Shown piece after piece: positions 1 through 5,377 of a DNA stretch of 5,377 bases. The position numbers were made by a program, and so were the translations under genes. The stretch lies in contig JAUIKB010000465.1 in assembly GCA_030430975.1 (NCBI GenBank), forward strand, positions 1-5,377, written 5' to 3'. Source of the DNA: Polyangia bacterium. GTDB taxonomy: Bacteria; Myxococcota_A; Polyangia; Polyangiales; Polyangiaceae. Each line of letters starts with the position of its first letter. Within the stretch, counting starts at the first letter, position 1. The notes under the pieces were generated by a model. It searched no databases. It was not told where the DNA came from and saw nothing but the letters and a program-made list of their open reading frames with translations.

Positions 1-706
1 CTTCGGTGCCGAGCAAGCCGGCGAGCTGTGGCCACTGCAGCTCCAGCGAGTCGCCGGCGAACGCCAACGCTTCCAGCGGTTCGCGGCTTGTTGCGCCGTC
101 GTAAAAACACTGTTTCAAGGGCAGTGGAAGGCTCAAGAGGAGTCGACCGGCATCGGTTGAAAAACTCTCGGCGACGCGCTTCAACAGAGTACGCGGTCGG
201 GCGCATCGATCCAGAACGTTGAGCAGCGCCACGGTGTCGACGCCGTCCGCGCCGGCCGCGATGCCTGTGCGCGTGACGTCCGCTGTGCTGGTCGGATAGC
301 CGCGGCGTCGCAGCCGGCGTGCCATCGCGCGCGATGTCTCGTAGGCGCGGACGCTCCGCGCCAAAGGCCGAAGTGTGTCGGTGACGTCGCCATTGCCGGC
401 ACCGACGTCGACGAGATGGCCCAACGAAGCGTCACCTTCACCGAGTAGCGTGCGCCAGCCGCCCGTCGACAGAACGAATAGCGGGTACAGATCAAGCCAT
501 CCGTTGGCATCGTAGTGCGACATGACGAACGTTAGCGCGCTGTGGGCGAGCCCCCGCAGGCGAGACGCGCGGGCTGTCTTGCAGTGGCGCAGAAATGCGT
601 GGGTGTCGTCGTCTGCTGACAGTTGCACGAAGCGCTCGACGTAATATGGATCGATCCGAGCGCGGTCGATCTCGTACCTACCGGCGAGGTCAGGCTCGTC
701 TTTCAC
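1..706 (-). CDS. DREV/METTL9-like SAM-dependent methyltransferase, 3' end cut by window edge
   Basis: Read on the minus strand, the frame is open from the stop at 758-760 to the left edge. From GTG 706 it gives 235 residues. A class I methyltransferase core is visible: motif I VDVGAGNGD at residues 99-107, an acidic residue ending the second strand in YETS (E123), and LLNVLDRC at about 161-168. Known family: METTL9/DREV proteins have, from memory, LDLGAGDGEVT and NLLDRC in the same order, preceded by an FVFS-like stretch (here LFVLS) and followed by a strand ending in a proline-rich turn (here LLLSLPLPLK) and an EPLEALAF segment. Animal METTL9 methylates histidine in HxH motifs of proteins; the bacterial substrate is unknown. 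The start is uncertain. ATG 523 would remove the conserved region before motif I. GTG 706 has a weak GAG about 6 nt upstream, and TTG 754 is a longer alternative. About 40-60 C-terminal residues are probably missing. Methyltransferase assignment is firm; DREV membership is likely. Confidence 0.82.
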   Translation of the reverse strand, partial: MKDEPDLAGRYEIDRARIDPYYVERFVQLSADDDTHAFLRHCKTARASRLRGLAHSALTFVMSHYDANGWLDLYPLFVLSTGGWRTLLGEGDASLGHLVDVGAGNGDVTDTLRPLARSVRAYETSRAMARRLRRRGYPTSTADVTRTGIAAGADGVDTVALLNVLDRCARPRTLLKRVAESFSTDAGRLLLSLPLPLKQCFYDGATSREPLEALAFAGDSLELQWPQLAGLLGTE

Positions 707-735
707 GGCTAACTCGATATCATGGCGCAGTCGTG

Positions 736-1311
736 ATGATGACTCCGCAGACAACCGTTAGCGATTGGCTCCGAGATAATCAGGCCCACCACGATCTGGT
801 GACGTGGGCGCGCCCGTATGGCGTCGGTTTCGAGCAAGCGTTCGCCGAGTGCCCGCGCGGGGACTGGCTGCTGGGCATCGCCGCGCGAGGTGGGCTGTCG
901 CACCACGGGATCGGCGCCGCGTCGCTCGAGATCGCCCGCACGGTACTGCCCTGGTTCCCAGAATCGGAGCGGCGCCCAGCCCAGGCCCTCGAAACCCTGG
1001 CGGCATGGCTCAGCGGAGGTACGGCAGACGCGTGCCGTACCGAACGCCGGTACTTCGAGCAGCTGGAACCCAGCGACATGACGATCGCTGCCGCCGTTCA
1101 AGCGATCGCGAGCGCGCTGGCGGTCGTCGATGAGCCAGACGCCGCGCCGGTCGTCGCGCAGAACGCGGCACACGCGGCGATGTTGGGCGTGAGCGACTGC
1201 GCGATGATGGCAGCGGTGGCCCACGAACACGCCCAATCCGCCGCGGCAGTCCGCCGCCACATCCCGGTGGTCGACTTCGTACGGTTGGCGACCCACGGTT
1301 CTGCGGCGTGA
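736..1311 (+). CDS. Conserved-looking helical hypothetical protein, upstream partner of Gre factor
   Basis: 191 residues from ATG 736 (ATG 739 is adjacent and equally possible; no Shine-Dalgarno is obvious for either). The frame is open further upstream to ATG 595, but that part is arginine-rich, lies antisense to the methyltransferase and looks non-coding. I do not recognise the family with certainty. The protein is rich in Ala, Leu and Glu and should be nearly all alpha-helical, with no signal peptide or membrane segment. Visible landmarks are an N-terminal SDWLRD, then CPRGDWLLGIAAR (about 39-51), RRPAQALETLAAWLSGG (79-95) and alanine-rich helices (116-150, 157-172). The RPxQALE...W pattern followed by repeated Ala-rich helices recalls the helical Imm-5-like putative immunity proteins, a weak resemblance from memory only. 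It ends in TGA overlapping the GTG start of the Gre-family gene, so the two are very probably co-expressed. Third codon positions are strongly G/C, supporting a real gene. Confidence 0.75.
   Translation: MMTPQTTVSDWLRDNQAHHDLVTWARPYGVGFEQAFAECPRGDWLLGIAARGGLSHHGIGAASLEIARTVLPWFPESERRPAQALETLAAWLSGGTADACRTERRYFEQLEPSDMTIAAAVQAIASALAVVDEPDAAPVVAQNAAHAAMLGVSDCAMMAAVAHEHAQSAAAVRRHIPVVDFVRLATHGSAA
1308..1311 (+). other. GTGA stop/start overlap (translational coupling)
   Basis: The TGA ending the helical hypothetical protein (1309-1311) overlaps the GTG that starts the Gre-family gene (1308-1310). No Shine-Dalgarno sequence is visible before the GTG, so re-initiation by ribosomes finishing the upstream gene is the likely mode of translation. 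This ties the expression of the two proteins together. Confidence 0.75.
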
Positions 1312-1787
1312 ACAAACAGGCCATTCGAACCGCGGCTGTTGAAGCGATGTTAGCGGAACTCGACGAGATGCGACGTCGCGCAGAGGCCACGCGCGCCGAA
1401 GCGGTGCATGAGGAAAGCCGCGCGGAAAATGATAAAGACACCCGCGGCCTCGAGGCGAGCTACCTGGCGCGCGGTCAGGCGGAGCGCGTGGCTGAACTCA
1501 CGGCAGGAGTGCAGCTTCTCAGACACATGGACTTGCCGGATTTTACCGACGAAAGCCCGATCGCCATCGGCGCGCTGGTCGACGTCGAATCGGAGCTCGG
1601 CGTGCACCACTACCTGGTGGCACCGGCGGGCGGCGGGACCCGTGTGAAGGCTGAGGAGCGGGAGATTCAGCTACTGACCCCGACGGCTCCGCTCGGCCGC
1701 GCCTTGATCGGCACCCGCACCGGCGACACCGTCGAGTTGCGCCTGCGCGGAGCGCTTCGCGAACTCGAAGTAATTTCCGTTCGCTAG
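1308..1787 (+). CDS. GreA/GreB-family transcription elongation factor, divergent subtype
   Basis: 159 residues starting at GTG 1308, which overlaps the upstream TGA (GTGA). Gre factors enter the RNA polymerase secondary channel and stimulate cleavage of backtracked RNA. The C-terminal half (about 86-158) looks like the GreA/GreB C-terminal domain: a strand with HHYLVAP, then EIQLLTPTAPLGRALIGTRTGD and a final ELEVISV strand. The N-terminal ~75 residues are charged and heptad-like, as expected for the coiled-coil finger. Within it DKDTRGLEASYLARGQ (42-57) matches, from memory, a KYDTRGLEASYLA signature of a Gre-like subtype found in proteobacteria, distinct from classical GreA. Classical E. 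coli GreA has Asp41 and Glu44 at the finger tip; aligning on the shared A-x-Y puts Thr45 and Leu48 there, with Asp44 and Glu49 nearby. It may therefore be a Gre paralogue with altered cleavage activity or a competitor of GreA. No symbol is given because it is not orthologous to greA or greB. Confidence 0.87.
   Translation: MNKQAIRTAAVEAMLAELDEMRRRAEATRAEAVHEESRAENDKDTRGLEASYLARGQAERVAELTAGVQLLRHMDLPDFTDESPIAIGALVDVESELGVHHYLVAPAGGGTRVKAEEREIQLLTPTAPLGRALIGTRTGDTVELRLRGALRELEVISVR
1784..1787. other. CTAG palindrome shared by two convergent stop codons
   Basis: The four bases CTAG contain TAG on the plus strand (1785-1787, end of the Gre-family gene) and TAG on the minus strand (1786-1784, end of the kinase). 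The two genes therefore overlap tail to tail by 4 bp with no intergenic space. Any transcription stop for either gene must lie inside the coding sequence of the other, and I see no strong hairpin plus T-run on either side. Confidence 0.85.
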
Positions 1788-4700
1788 GGTTGTCCGCCGG
1801 CGTTTTCGTGCGCCCGGTTCGGCGTGCCGACGGGCTGGTCGAAGTTCACTTCCGCGGACGTTCGGCGCTGCAGCCAGCGCACCAGTCCGTCGCGGTCGCT
1901 GGGCGCGGTGAAGTTCCAGACGCGGATCTCCCCGCTGTCGTCGGACGTCAGGACGCGTTGGATACCCGCCGGCGTTGTCGCGACGGCCACGCCCAGTACG
2001 AACAGCTGGTGCCCGTACACAGCCGCGGAGTGATCGCCCTCGACTGCCCACAGGCGCAGCTGCCGATCGGCGCCGCCCGTGAAGAACCGTCGCCCGTCGG
2101 CGGAGAACGCGACCAACCCGACGGCGCCGCGATGCCCATGCAGGGTGCGTTCGGAACCGTCGCGCGTAGAGTACAGGTGGGCGCGGCTGTCGAACCCGCC
2201 ATGCCCGAACCACTTCCCGTCCGCGCTGAACGTGCCTCTCCACGGCGTCCGGACGCGTCGCGACAGCGTTCGAACTTCGCCGGTCTCGGTGTTCCACAGC
2301 TGCACGTGGGAACCGGAAAGCGTCGCCAGTTGACCAGGCGCCGCAGCTAGAATTCGCTGCGGCAGGTCGCCGGTCAGCCGTATCTTCGACACTCGCTCGA
2401 CCGATCGCGTCCCGATTCGGTGCCGGTAGACCGAGCCGTCCCGGGTGCAGACGTAGAACTCCGCGTTTCCAGCGAAGTGAGCCGGGCTTGTCCGCTTTGG
2501 ACCGGCCAGTCTCGAAACCTTGCGGGTCGGCACCGCCCACACGTCGGTGATGCCGGAGTCACGCCGGGTCATCGCGGCAGTGACGCCGTCATCGGAGACG
2601 CTTAGCGCGCACCGATGTCGAGCGCACGTCGCGGCGCTGGCCGGCAGCAGTTTGAAGTCGTCGGCTGACTGCTGCCGCACGGTGACGCTGCCGTCCGCGT
2701 GGGGGATGAAGAGACGATCGCCGGCGAACGCGGGTCCGGAGATCGCGCTGCCGGTTAGGTAGGTCGCAACTAGGCTTCGGTCGTCTAGGTTCCAGACTCG
2801 GGCGGCTCCGTCGTAGCCGAGGCTGGCACCGCGCGCGCCATCGGGTGAGATCGCCACGTCGACGACGGTGTCGTGGTGTGATCCCAGCACCGCGCCGTTG
2901 GTGGCAAATCGCCAGACACGAGCGCTGCCGTCGTCCGACGATGACACTAGTCGTGACCCGTCCGGCATGGCGACGTCGGTCACGTTCGCCGCGTGACCGA
3001 TGAGCGTGCGGTAACCCTCCGTTCCGCGATGAAAGAGCGCGATTTGGGCAGCGTTTTGGCTGACCGCGAGGTGCTTGCCATCGCTCGATACCGTTAACTG
3101 CGTGGGGTTGTCCGTCAGTACCCCGAGCCGGCGCTTGGCGCCGCTCGCCACGTTCCATTGGAAGACGTTCCGATCGAAGCCGGCTGAGTACAGGACCTCG
3201 GCGCGAGGTCCGAAGGCCACGCGCCAGCAGGCATGCGTGTGCCCTTCGAGGCTGCGTGTGGAGTCGGTTAACAGGTCGCGGATCCGCACGACCCGGTCGC
3301 GGCCGCACGACGCGATGTGGCGTCCGTCAAAGCTCAGAGCGAGGTCCACGAGTTGGGCTGTGTGGTCCTCGAACGTTTGGTGCACGCCTCCCGTAAGCGA
3401 CCACAGTCGCGTCGTCTGGTCGTCGCCGCCGGTCGCGAGCACTCGGTTATCGTCGCTGAAGCTGATGGCATTCACGTCCGCCGTGTGTCCGGGAAACGCG
3501 TCGACCCTGCCTGGCCGCGCCACATAGACGATGTAGTCTGGGGCACTGACACAGGCTGCCAGCTGCAGGTCTGACGATACATCGCAGCGCGTCAGCGAGC
3601 GTGCGGCCAGCGTTCGCGGCGGCCCGAGCGGCTGGCGATCGTGCTCGGTACCCGCGCCACGAATACGGTGCACCGTTGCGTCTCGCGTGATCGCGACGAG
3701 GCGGTCGCCCCTGGAGCGCAGCATCACGACGCGGTCGCCCAGGTTCAGCTGCGCCCGCTGGCCGCGTGGTCCCCAGTAGATTAGGCGCCCGTCGGCGTGC
3801 CCTGTGACGGCTTCGTACCCACGCAGCACCGCGACGGTTGTCGCGGGACTCATCTTGGCGGGCCGCAACACGTGCCGCGCAACCCCGCGACTCACCGCCG
3901 ATTCTGCAAGCAGTGCGAGTTGGGCGGCTGGGCGTCCAGCGTCCAGCAAGCGCTTGATCCAGCCGATCGCCGCCGTAGGGTCGTCGTCCGCGGCGCGAGT
4001 CGCGAGTTGCTCCATCAACAGAAGACGCTGCGAATCGGCTCGATTTCGCTGGGCGATCGCGGCCGCCTCGGAGCGCTGGGCAGCTCGTGATGCGTCGACG
4101 ATGTTCAAGAGGCTGACAGCTGCCGTGACGGCCAGTACCACCAGCGCTCCAGCGCTCACCCAGACGAGCGCGCGGCGTCGTCGGTAGCCGCGCAGCAGTC
4201 GCGCCCCGAGCGAATACGAATGGGCTGTTACCAGGCCGCCGTCGGCGAATCGCTGCAGGTCCTTTAGCAGCGCAGCGGCGTCTGGGTAGCGCGCGGACGC
4301 GTCGCGTGCCGTCGCCTTGTTCACGATGGCGGCGAGTTCAGGAGCCACCTGCGGGACACGCTCCGCCACCGGGCGCAGCGAGCCAGATCGCGCTTGCTCA
4401 AGGGCGGCGTCGGAATCTCCTTGGTACGGGGCGCGACCCAACACGAGCTCATACAGAACGGCTCCCAAACCGTACACGTCGGACGCGGGGCTAAGCTCAT
4501 CCCCAGCAGCCTGCTCTGGAGACATGTAGGCGGGGGTTCCCAAGACGCTGCCCACCCGGGTCAGCTGCGCCGGGGCACTCGTATCGTCGTCGATCGCTAC
4601 CCAGTCGCTGGCGCTGGAGCGAGTGTGTTTTGCCAGCCCCCAGTCGATGACAAAGGTCTCGCCGAAGGGGCCGACGACGATGTTGTGGGGCTTGATGTCG

Positions 4701-5206
4701 CGGTGCAGAACATGGCGGCTGTGCGCAAAGGCGATCGCTTCAACCGCGCGCGTTAGGTTGCCCAGCAGCGCGACGCGGTCGGAGTAGCTCTTCGCGGCAC
4801 CGATCCGGTCTTTGAGCGTCGCGCCCTGAATATGACGCATCACGTAATAGGGGCGTCCATCGCCCGTCGTTCCGGCATCGTGGATCGGCACGATCGCCGG
4901 ATGCTCGAGCGTGGCCGTCAGGGTCGACTCGCGGGCGAACCTCGCCGCGAGGCCCGGGCTCGTGTGGGCGAGCACTTTGATCGCGACCTCGCGGTTCAGG
5001 GTCCGATCGGTGGCGACATAGACGCAGCCGAACCCGCCAGCAGCGAGCTCGGCATCGATTCGGTAGCGCTTCGGTAGGGTCGGGAACCCAGCGCTCGGTG
5101 AGCCGTCGCTCGTGCCGATCTCGCCGCTGGTTGAACCGCTGTCGACGATTGTGTCGTCGTCTGCCGTCGTGGACTGTTCGTCGCCAAAACCCACCGCTCG
5201 CAGCAT
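1784..5206 (-). CDS. Membrane-anchored Ser/Thr protein kinase with C-terminal WD40 propellers
   Basis: 1,140 residues from ATG 5206. An acidic, Ser/Thr-rich linker (about 10-40) leads into a Hanks-type kinase domain (about 47-319). The domain has a glycine loop AAGGFG (55-60, first glycine replaced by alanine), VAIK with Lys77, a likely helix-C Glu93, HRDIKPHN with catalytic Asp170, DWG with Asp188, GTPAYMSPE (223-231) and SDVYGLG (Asp243). All catalytic residues are present, so it should be active. RGYRRRR then precedes one hydrophobic helix (about 347-367), giving a cytoplasmic kinase and an extracytoplasmic C-terminus. A helical stretch containing DPTAAIGWIK follows, then about 14-16 WD40-like blades (about 453-1101) and a polar tail. 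This layout is familiar from myxobacterial sensor-like kinases; the ligand and substrates are unknown. Start choice: the frame opens at GTG 5323, but the extra 39 residues are Arg/Pro-rich and atypical. GTG 5215, about 12 nt after a GGAGG, is another option. Transcribed alone and convergent with the Gre-factor gene. Confidence 0.93.
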   Translation of the reverse strand: MLRAVGFGDEQSTTADDDTIVDSGSTSGEIGTSDGSPSAGFPTLPKRYRIDAELAAGGFGCVYVATDRTLNREVAIKVLAHTSPGLAARFARESTLTATLEHPAIVPIHDAGTTGDGRPYYVMRHIQGATLKDRIGAAKSYSDRVALLGNLTRAVEAIAFAHSRHVLHRDIKPHNIVVGPFGETFVIDWGLAKHTRSSASDWVAIDDDTSAPAQLTRVGSVLGTPAYMSPEQAAGDELSPASDVYGLGAVLYELVLGRAPYQGDSDAALEQARSGSLRPVAERVPQVAPELAAIVNKATARDASARYPDAAALLKDLQRFADGGLVTAHSYSLGARLLRGYRRRRALVWVSAGALVVLAVTAAVSLLNIVDASRAAQRSEAAAIAQRNRADSQRLLLMEQLATRAADDDPTAAIGWIKRLLDAGRPAAQLALLAESAVSRGVARHVLRPAKMSPATTVAVLRGYEAVTGHADGRLIYWGPRGQRAQLNLGDRVVMLRSRGDRLVAITRDATVHRIRGAGTEHDRQPLGPPRTLAARSLTRCDVSSDLQLAACVSAPDYIVYVARPGRVDAFPGHTADVNAISFSDDNRVLATGGDDQTTRLWSLTGGVHQTFEDHTAQLVDLALSFDGRHIASCGRDRVVRIRDLLTDSTRSLEGHTHACWRVAFGPRAEVLYSAGFDRNVFQWNVASGAKRRLGVLTDNPTQLTVSSDGKHLAVSQNAAQIALFHRGTEGYRTLIGHAANVTDVAMPDGSRLVSSSDDGSARVWRFATNGAVLGSHHDTVVDVAISPDGARGASLGYDGAARVWNLDDRSLVATYLTGSAISGPAFAGDRLFIPHADGSVTVRQQSADDFKLLPASAATCARHRCALSVSDDGVTAAMTRRDSGITDVWAVPTRKVSRLAGPKRTSPAHFAGNAEFYVCTRDGSVYRHRIGTRSVERVSKIRLTGDLPQRILAAAPGQLATLSGSHVQLWNTETGEVRTLSRRVRTPWRGTFSADGKWFGHGGFDSRAHLYSTRDGSERTLHGHRGAVGLVAFSADGRRFFTGGADRQLRLWAVEGDHSAAVYGHQLFVLGVAVATTPAGIQRVLTSDDSGEIRVWNFTAPSDRDGLVRWLQRRTSAEVNFDQPVGTPNRAHENAGGQP
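1904..3850 (-). repeat. WD40-repeat coding region (about 14-16 degenerate blades)
   Basis: This part of the kinase gene encodes tandem units of about 30-45 residues. Clear units begin GHTADVNAISFS, DHTAQLVDLALS, GHTHACWRVAFG, GHAANVTDVAMP, HHDTVVDVAISP, GHRGAVGLVAFS and GHQLFVLGVAVA. Each ends in a strand with a W/I/V-R-x-W-like close, for example TRLWSL, ARVWRF, ARVWNL, LRLWAV and IRVWNF. Between and before them are weaker units that keep the spacing but lose the GH or WD dipeptides. The count fits two seven- or eight-bladed propellers in tandem. The repeats are divergent at DNA level, so recent tandem duplication is not suggested. Confidence 0.8.
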
Positions 5207-5377
5207 AGCCGGCACTGCGAGACTTGGCCTCCGCTCACTGTCCGGGCAAGCTGGCGGCTGTGGAGACGACGCTCCCCGACGAACCCAGCGCGCTGACTGG
5301 TGAAAGCATCGACGCAGCCCCACAGCCGGCGTGGTCGCTGGTGGTGGCTCACCATGCCGACCGAACCCTGCTCGGGC
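5207..5377. other. Region upstream of the kinase, no supported gene
   Basis: About 170 bp between the chosen kinase start and the right edge. It should hold the kinase promoter, but I cannot point to convincing -35/-10 boxes. A GGAGG on the minus strand (5232-5228) lies 21 nt from ATG 5206 and about 12 nt from the in-frame GTG 5215. If the longer GTG 5323 start were used, most of this stretch would be coding. Confidence 0.5.

Noticed and set aside
595..735. N-terminal extension of the hypothetical protein from ATG 595
   Set aside because: The added 47 residues are Arg-rich, lie antisense to the methyltransferase's N-terminal coding region and look like a chance open frame.
709..1296. 195-residue minus-strand open frame opposite the helical hypothetical protein
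   Set aside because: Arg/His-rich composition, no recognisable motif, antisense to a frame with better codon bias and an operon junction. It is a GC-rich shadow.
1788..1830. Intrinsic terminator after the Gre-family gene
   Set aside because: Only short GC-rich inverted segments and no T-run following a stable stem; this sequence is also kinase coding sequence.
1790..2350. 186-residue plus-strand open frame antisense to the WD40 region
   Set aside because: No motif and no Shine-Dalgarno; the opposite strand encodes clear WD40 blades.
1671..2540. 289-residue minus-strand open frame within the kinase gene's 3' part
   Set aside because: It lies in another frame of the same strand as the WD40 region, is very Arg-rich and has no domain signature; a shadow of the WD40 coding sequence.
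3220..3245. HxH motif (GHTHAC) in the kinase as a target of the METTL9-like enzyme
   Set aside because: It is part of an ordinary WD40 GHT element in a predicted extracytoplasmic domain; chance occurrence is the simpler explanation.
5207..5323. 39-residue extension of the kinase from GTG 5323
   Set aside because: Composition is Arg/Pro/Ser-rich and unlike the acidic leader that follows, with no Shine-Dalgarno before GTG 5323. Kept only as an alternative start.
5354..5377. Possible divergent plus-strand gene starting at ATG 5354
   Set aside because: Only eight codons are visible before the edge and there is no clear ribosome-binding site; not supportable.

Overview
The window (5,377 bp) is GC-rich and densely coding. 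A membrane-anchored Hanks-type Ser/Thr kinase fused to WD40 propellers, a GC-biased third codon position and a divergent Gre-type elongation factor together point to a large-genome bacterium, most likely Myxococcota (Haliangium/Polyangia-like). Planctomycetes also carry kinase-WD40 fusions and cannot be excluded. I see no RNA genes, mobile elements, CRISPR arrays or phage genes.

Layout, left to right. (1) Positions 1-706, minus strand: the N-terminal ~235 residues of a SAM-dependent methyltransferase whose C-terminus lies off the left edge. Its motifs match the DREV/METTL9 family, which is best known from animals as a protein-histidine methyltransferase. The gene lacks an ATG near its natural N-terminus and is easy to miss; GTG at 706 is the likely start. 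(2) Positions 736-1311, plus strand: an unrecognised ~191-residue, mostly helical protein. (3) Positions 1308-1787, plus strand: a GreA/GreB-family RNA polymerase secondary-channel factor of a divergent subtype, starting on a GTG that overlaps the preceding stop. (4) Positions 1784-5206, minus strand: a ~1,140-residue receptor-like Ser/Thr kinase with one transmembrane helix and about 14-16 WD40-like blades. (5) Positions 5207-5377: about 170 bp upstream of the kinase, with no supported gene.

How the genes relate. Genes 2 and 3 form a tight two-gene unit, probably translationally coupled, and diverge from the methyltransferase across only ~29 bp. The kinase converges on this unit, and the two stop codons share one CTAG palindrome, so there is no space for a terminator between them. 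There is no direct evidence of a common pathway: one gene suggests protein modification, one transcription elongation, one signal transduction, and one is unknown.

The most noteworthy items are the bacterial METTL9-like methyltransferase, the Gre factor that lacks the usual acidic tip pair at the canonical positions, and the helical partner co-translated with it. I did not find a clearly new multi-gene defence or mobile system.
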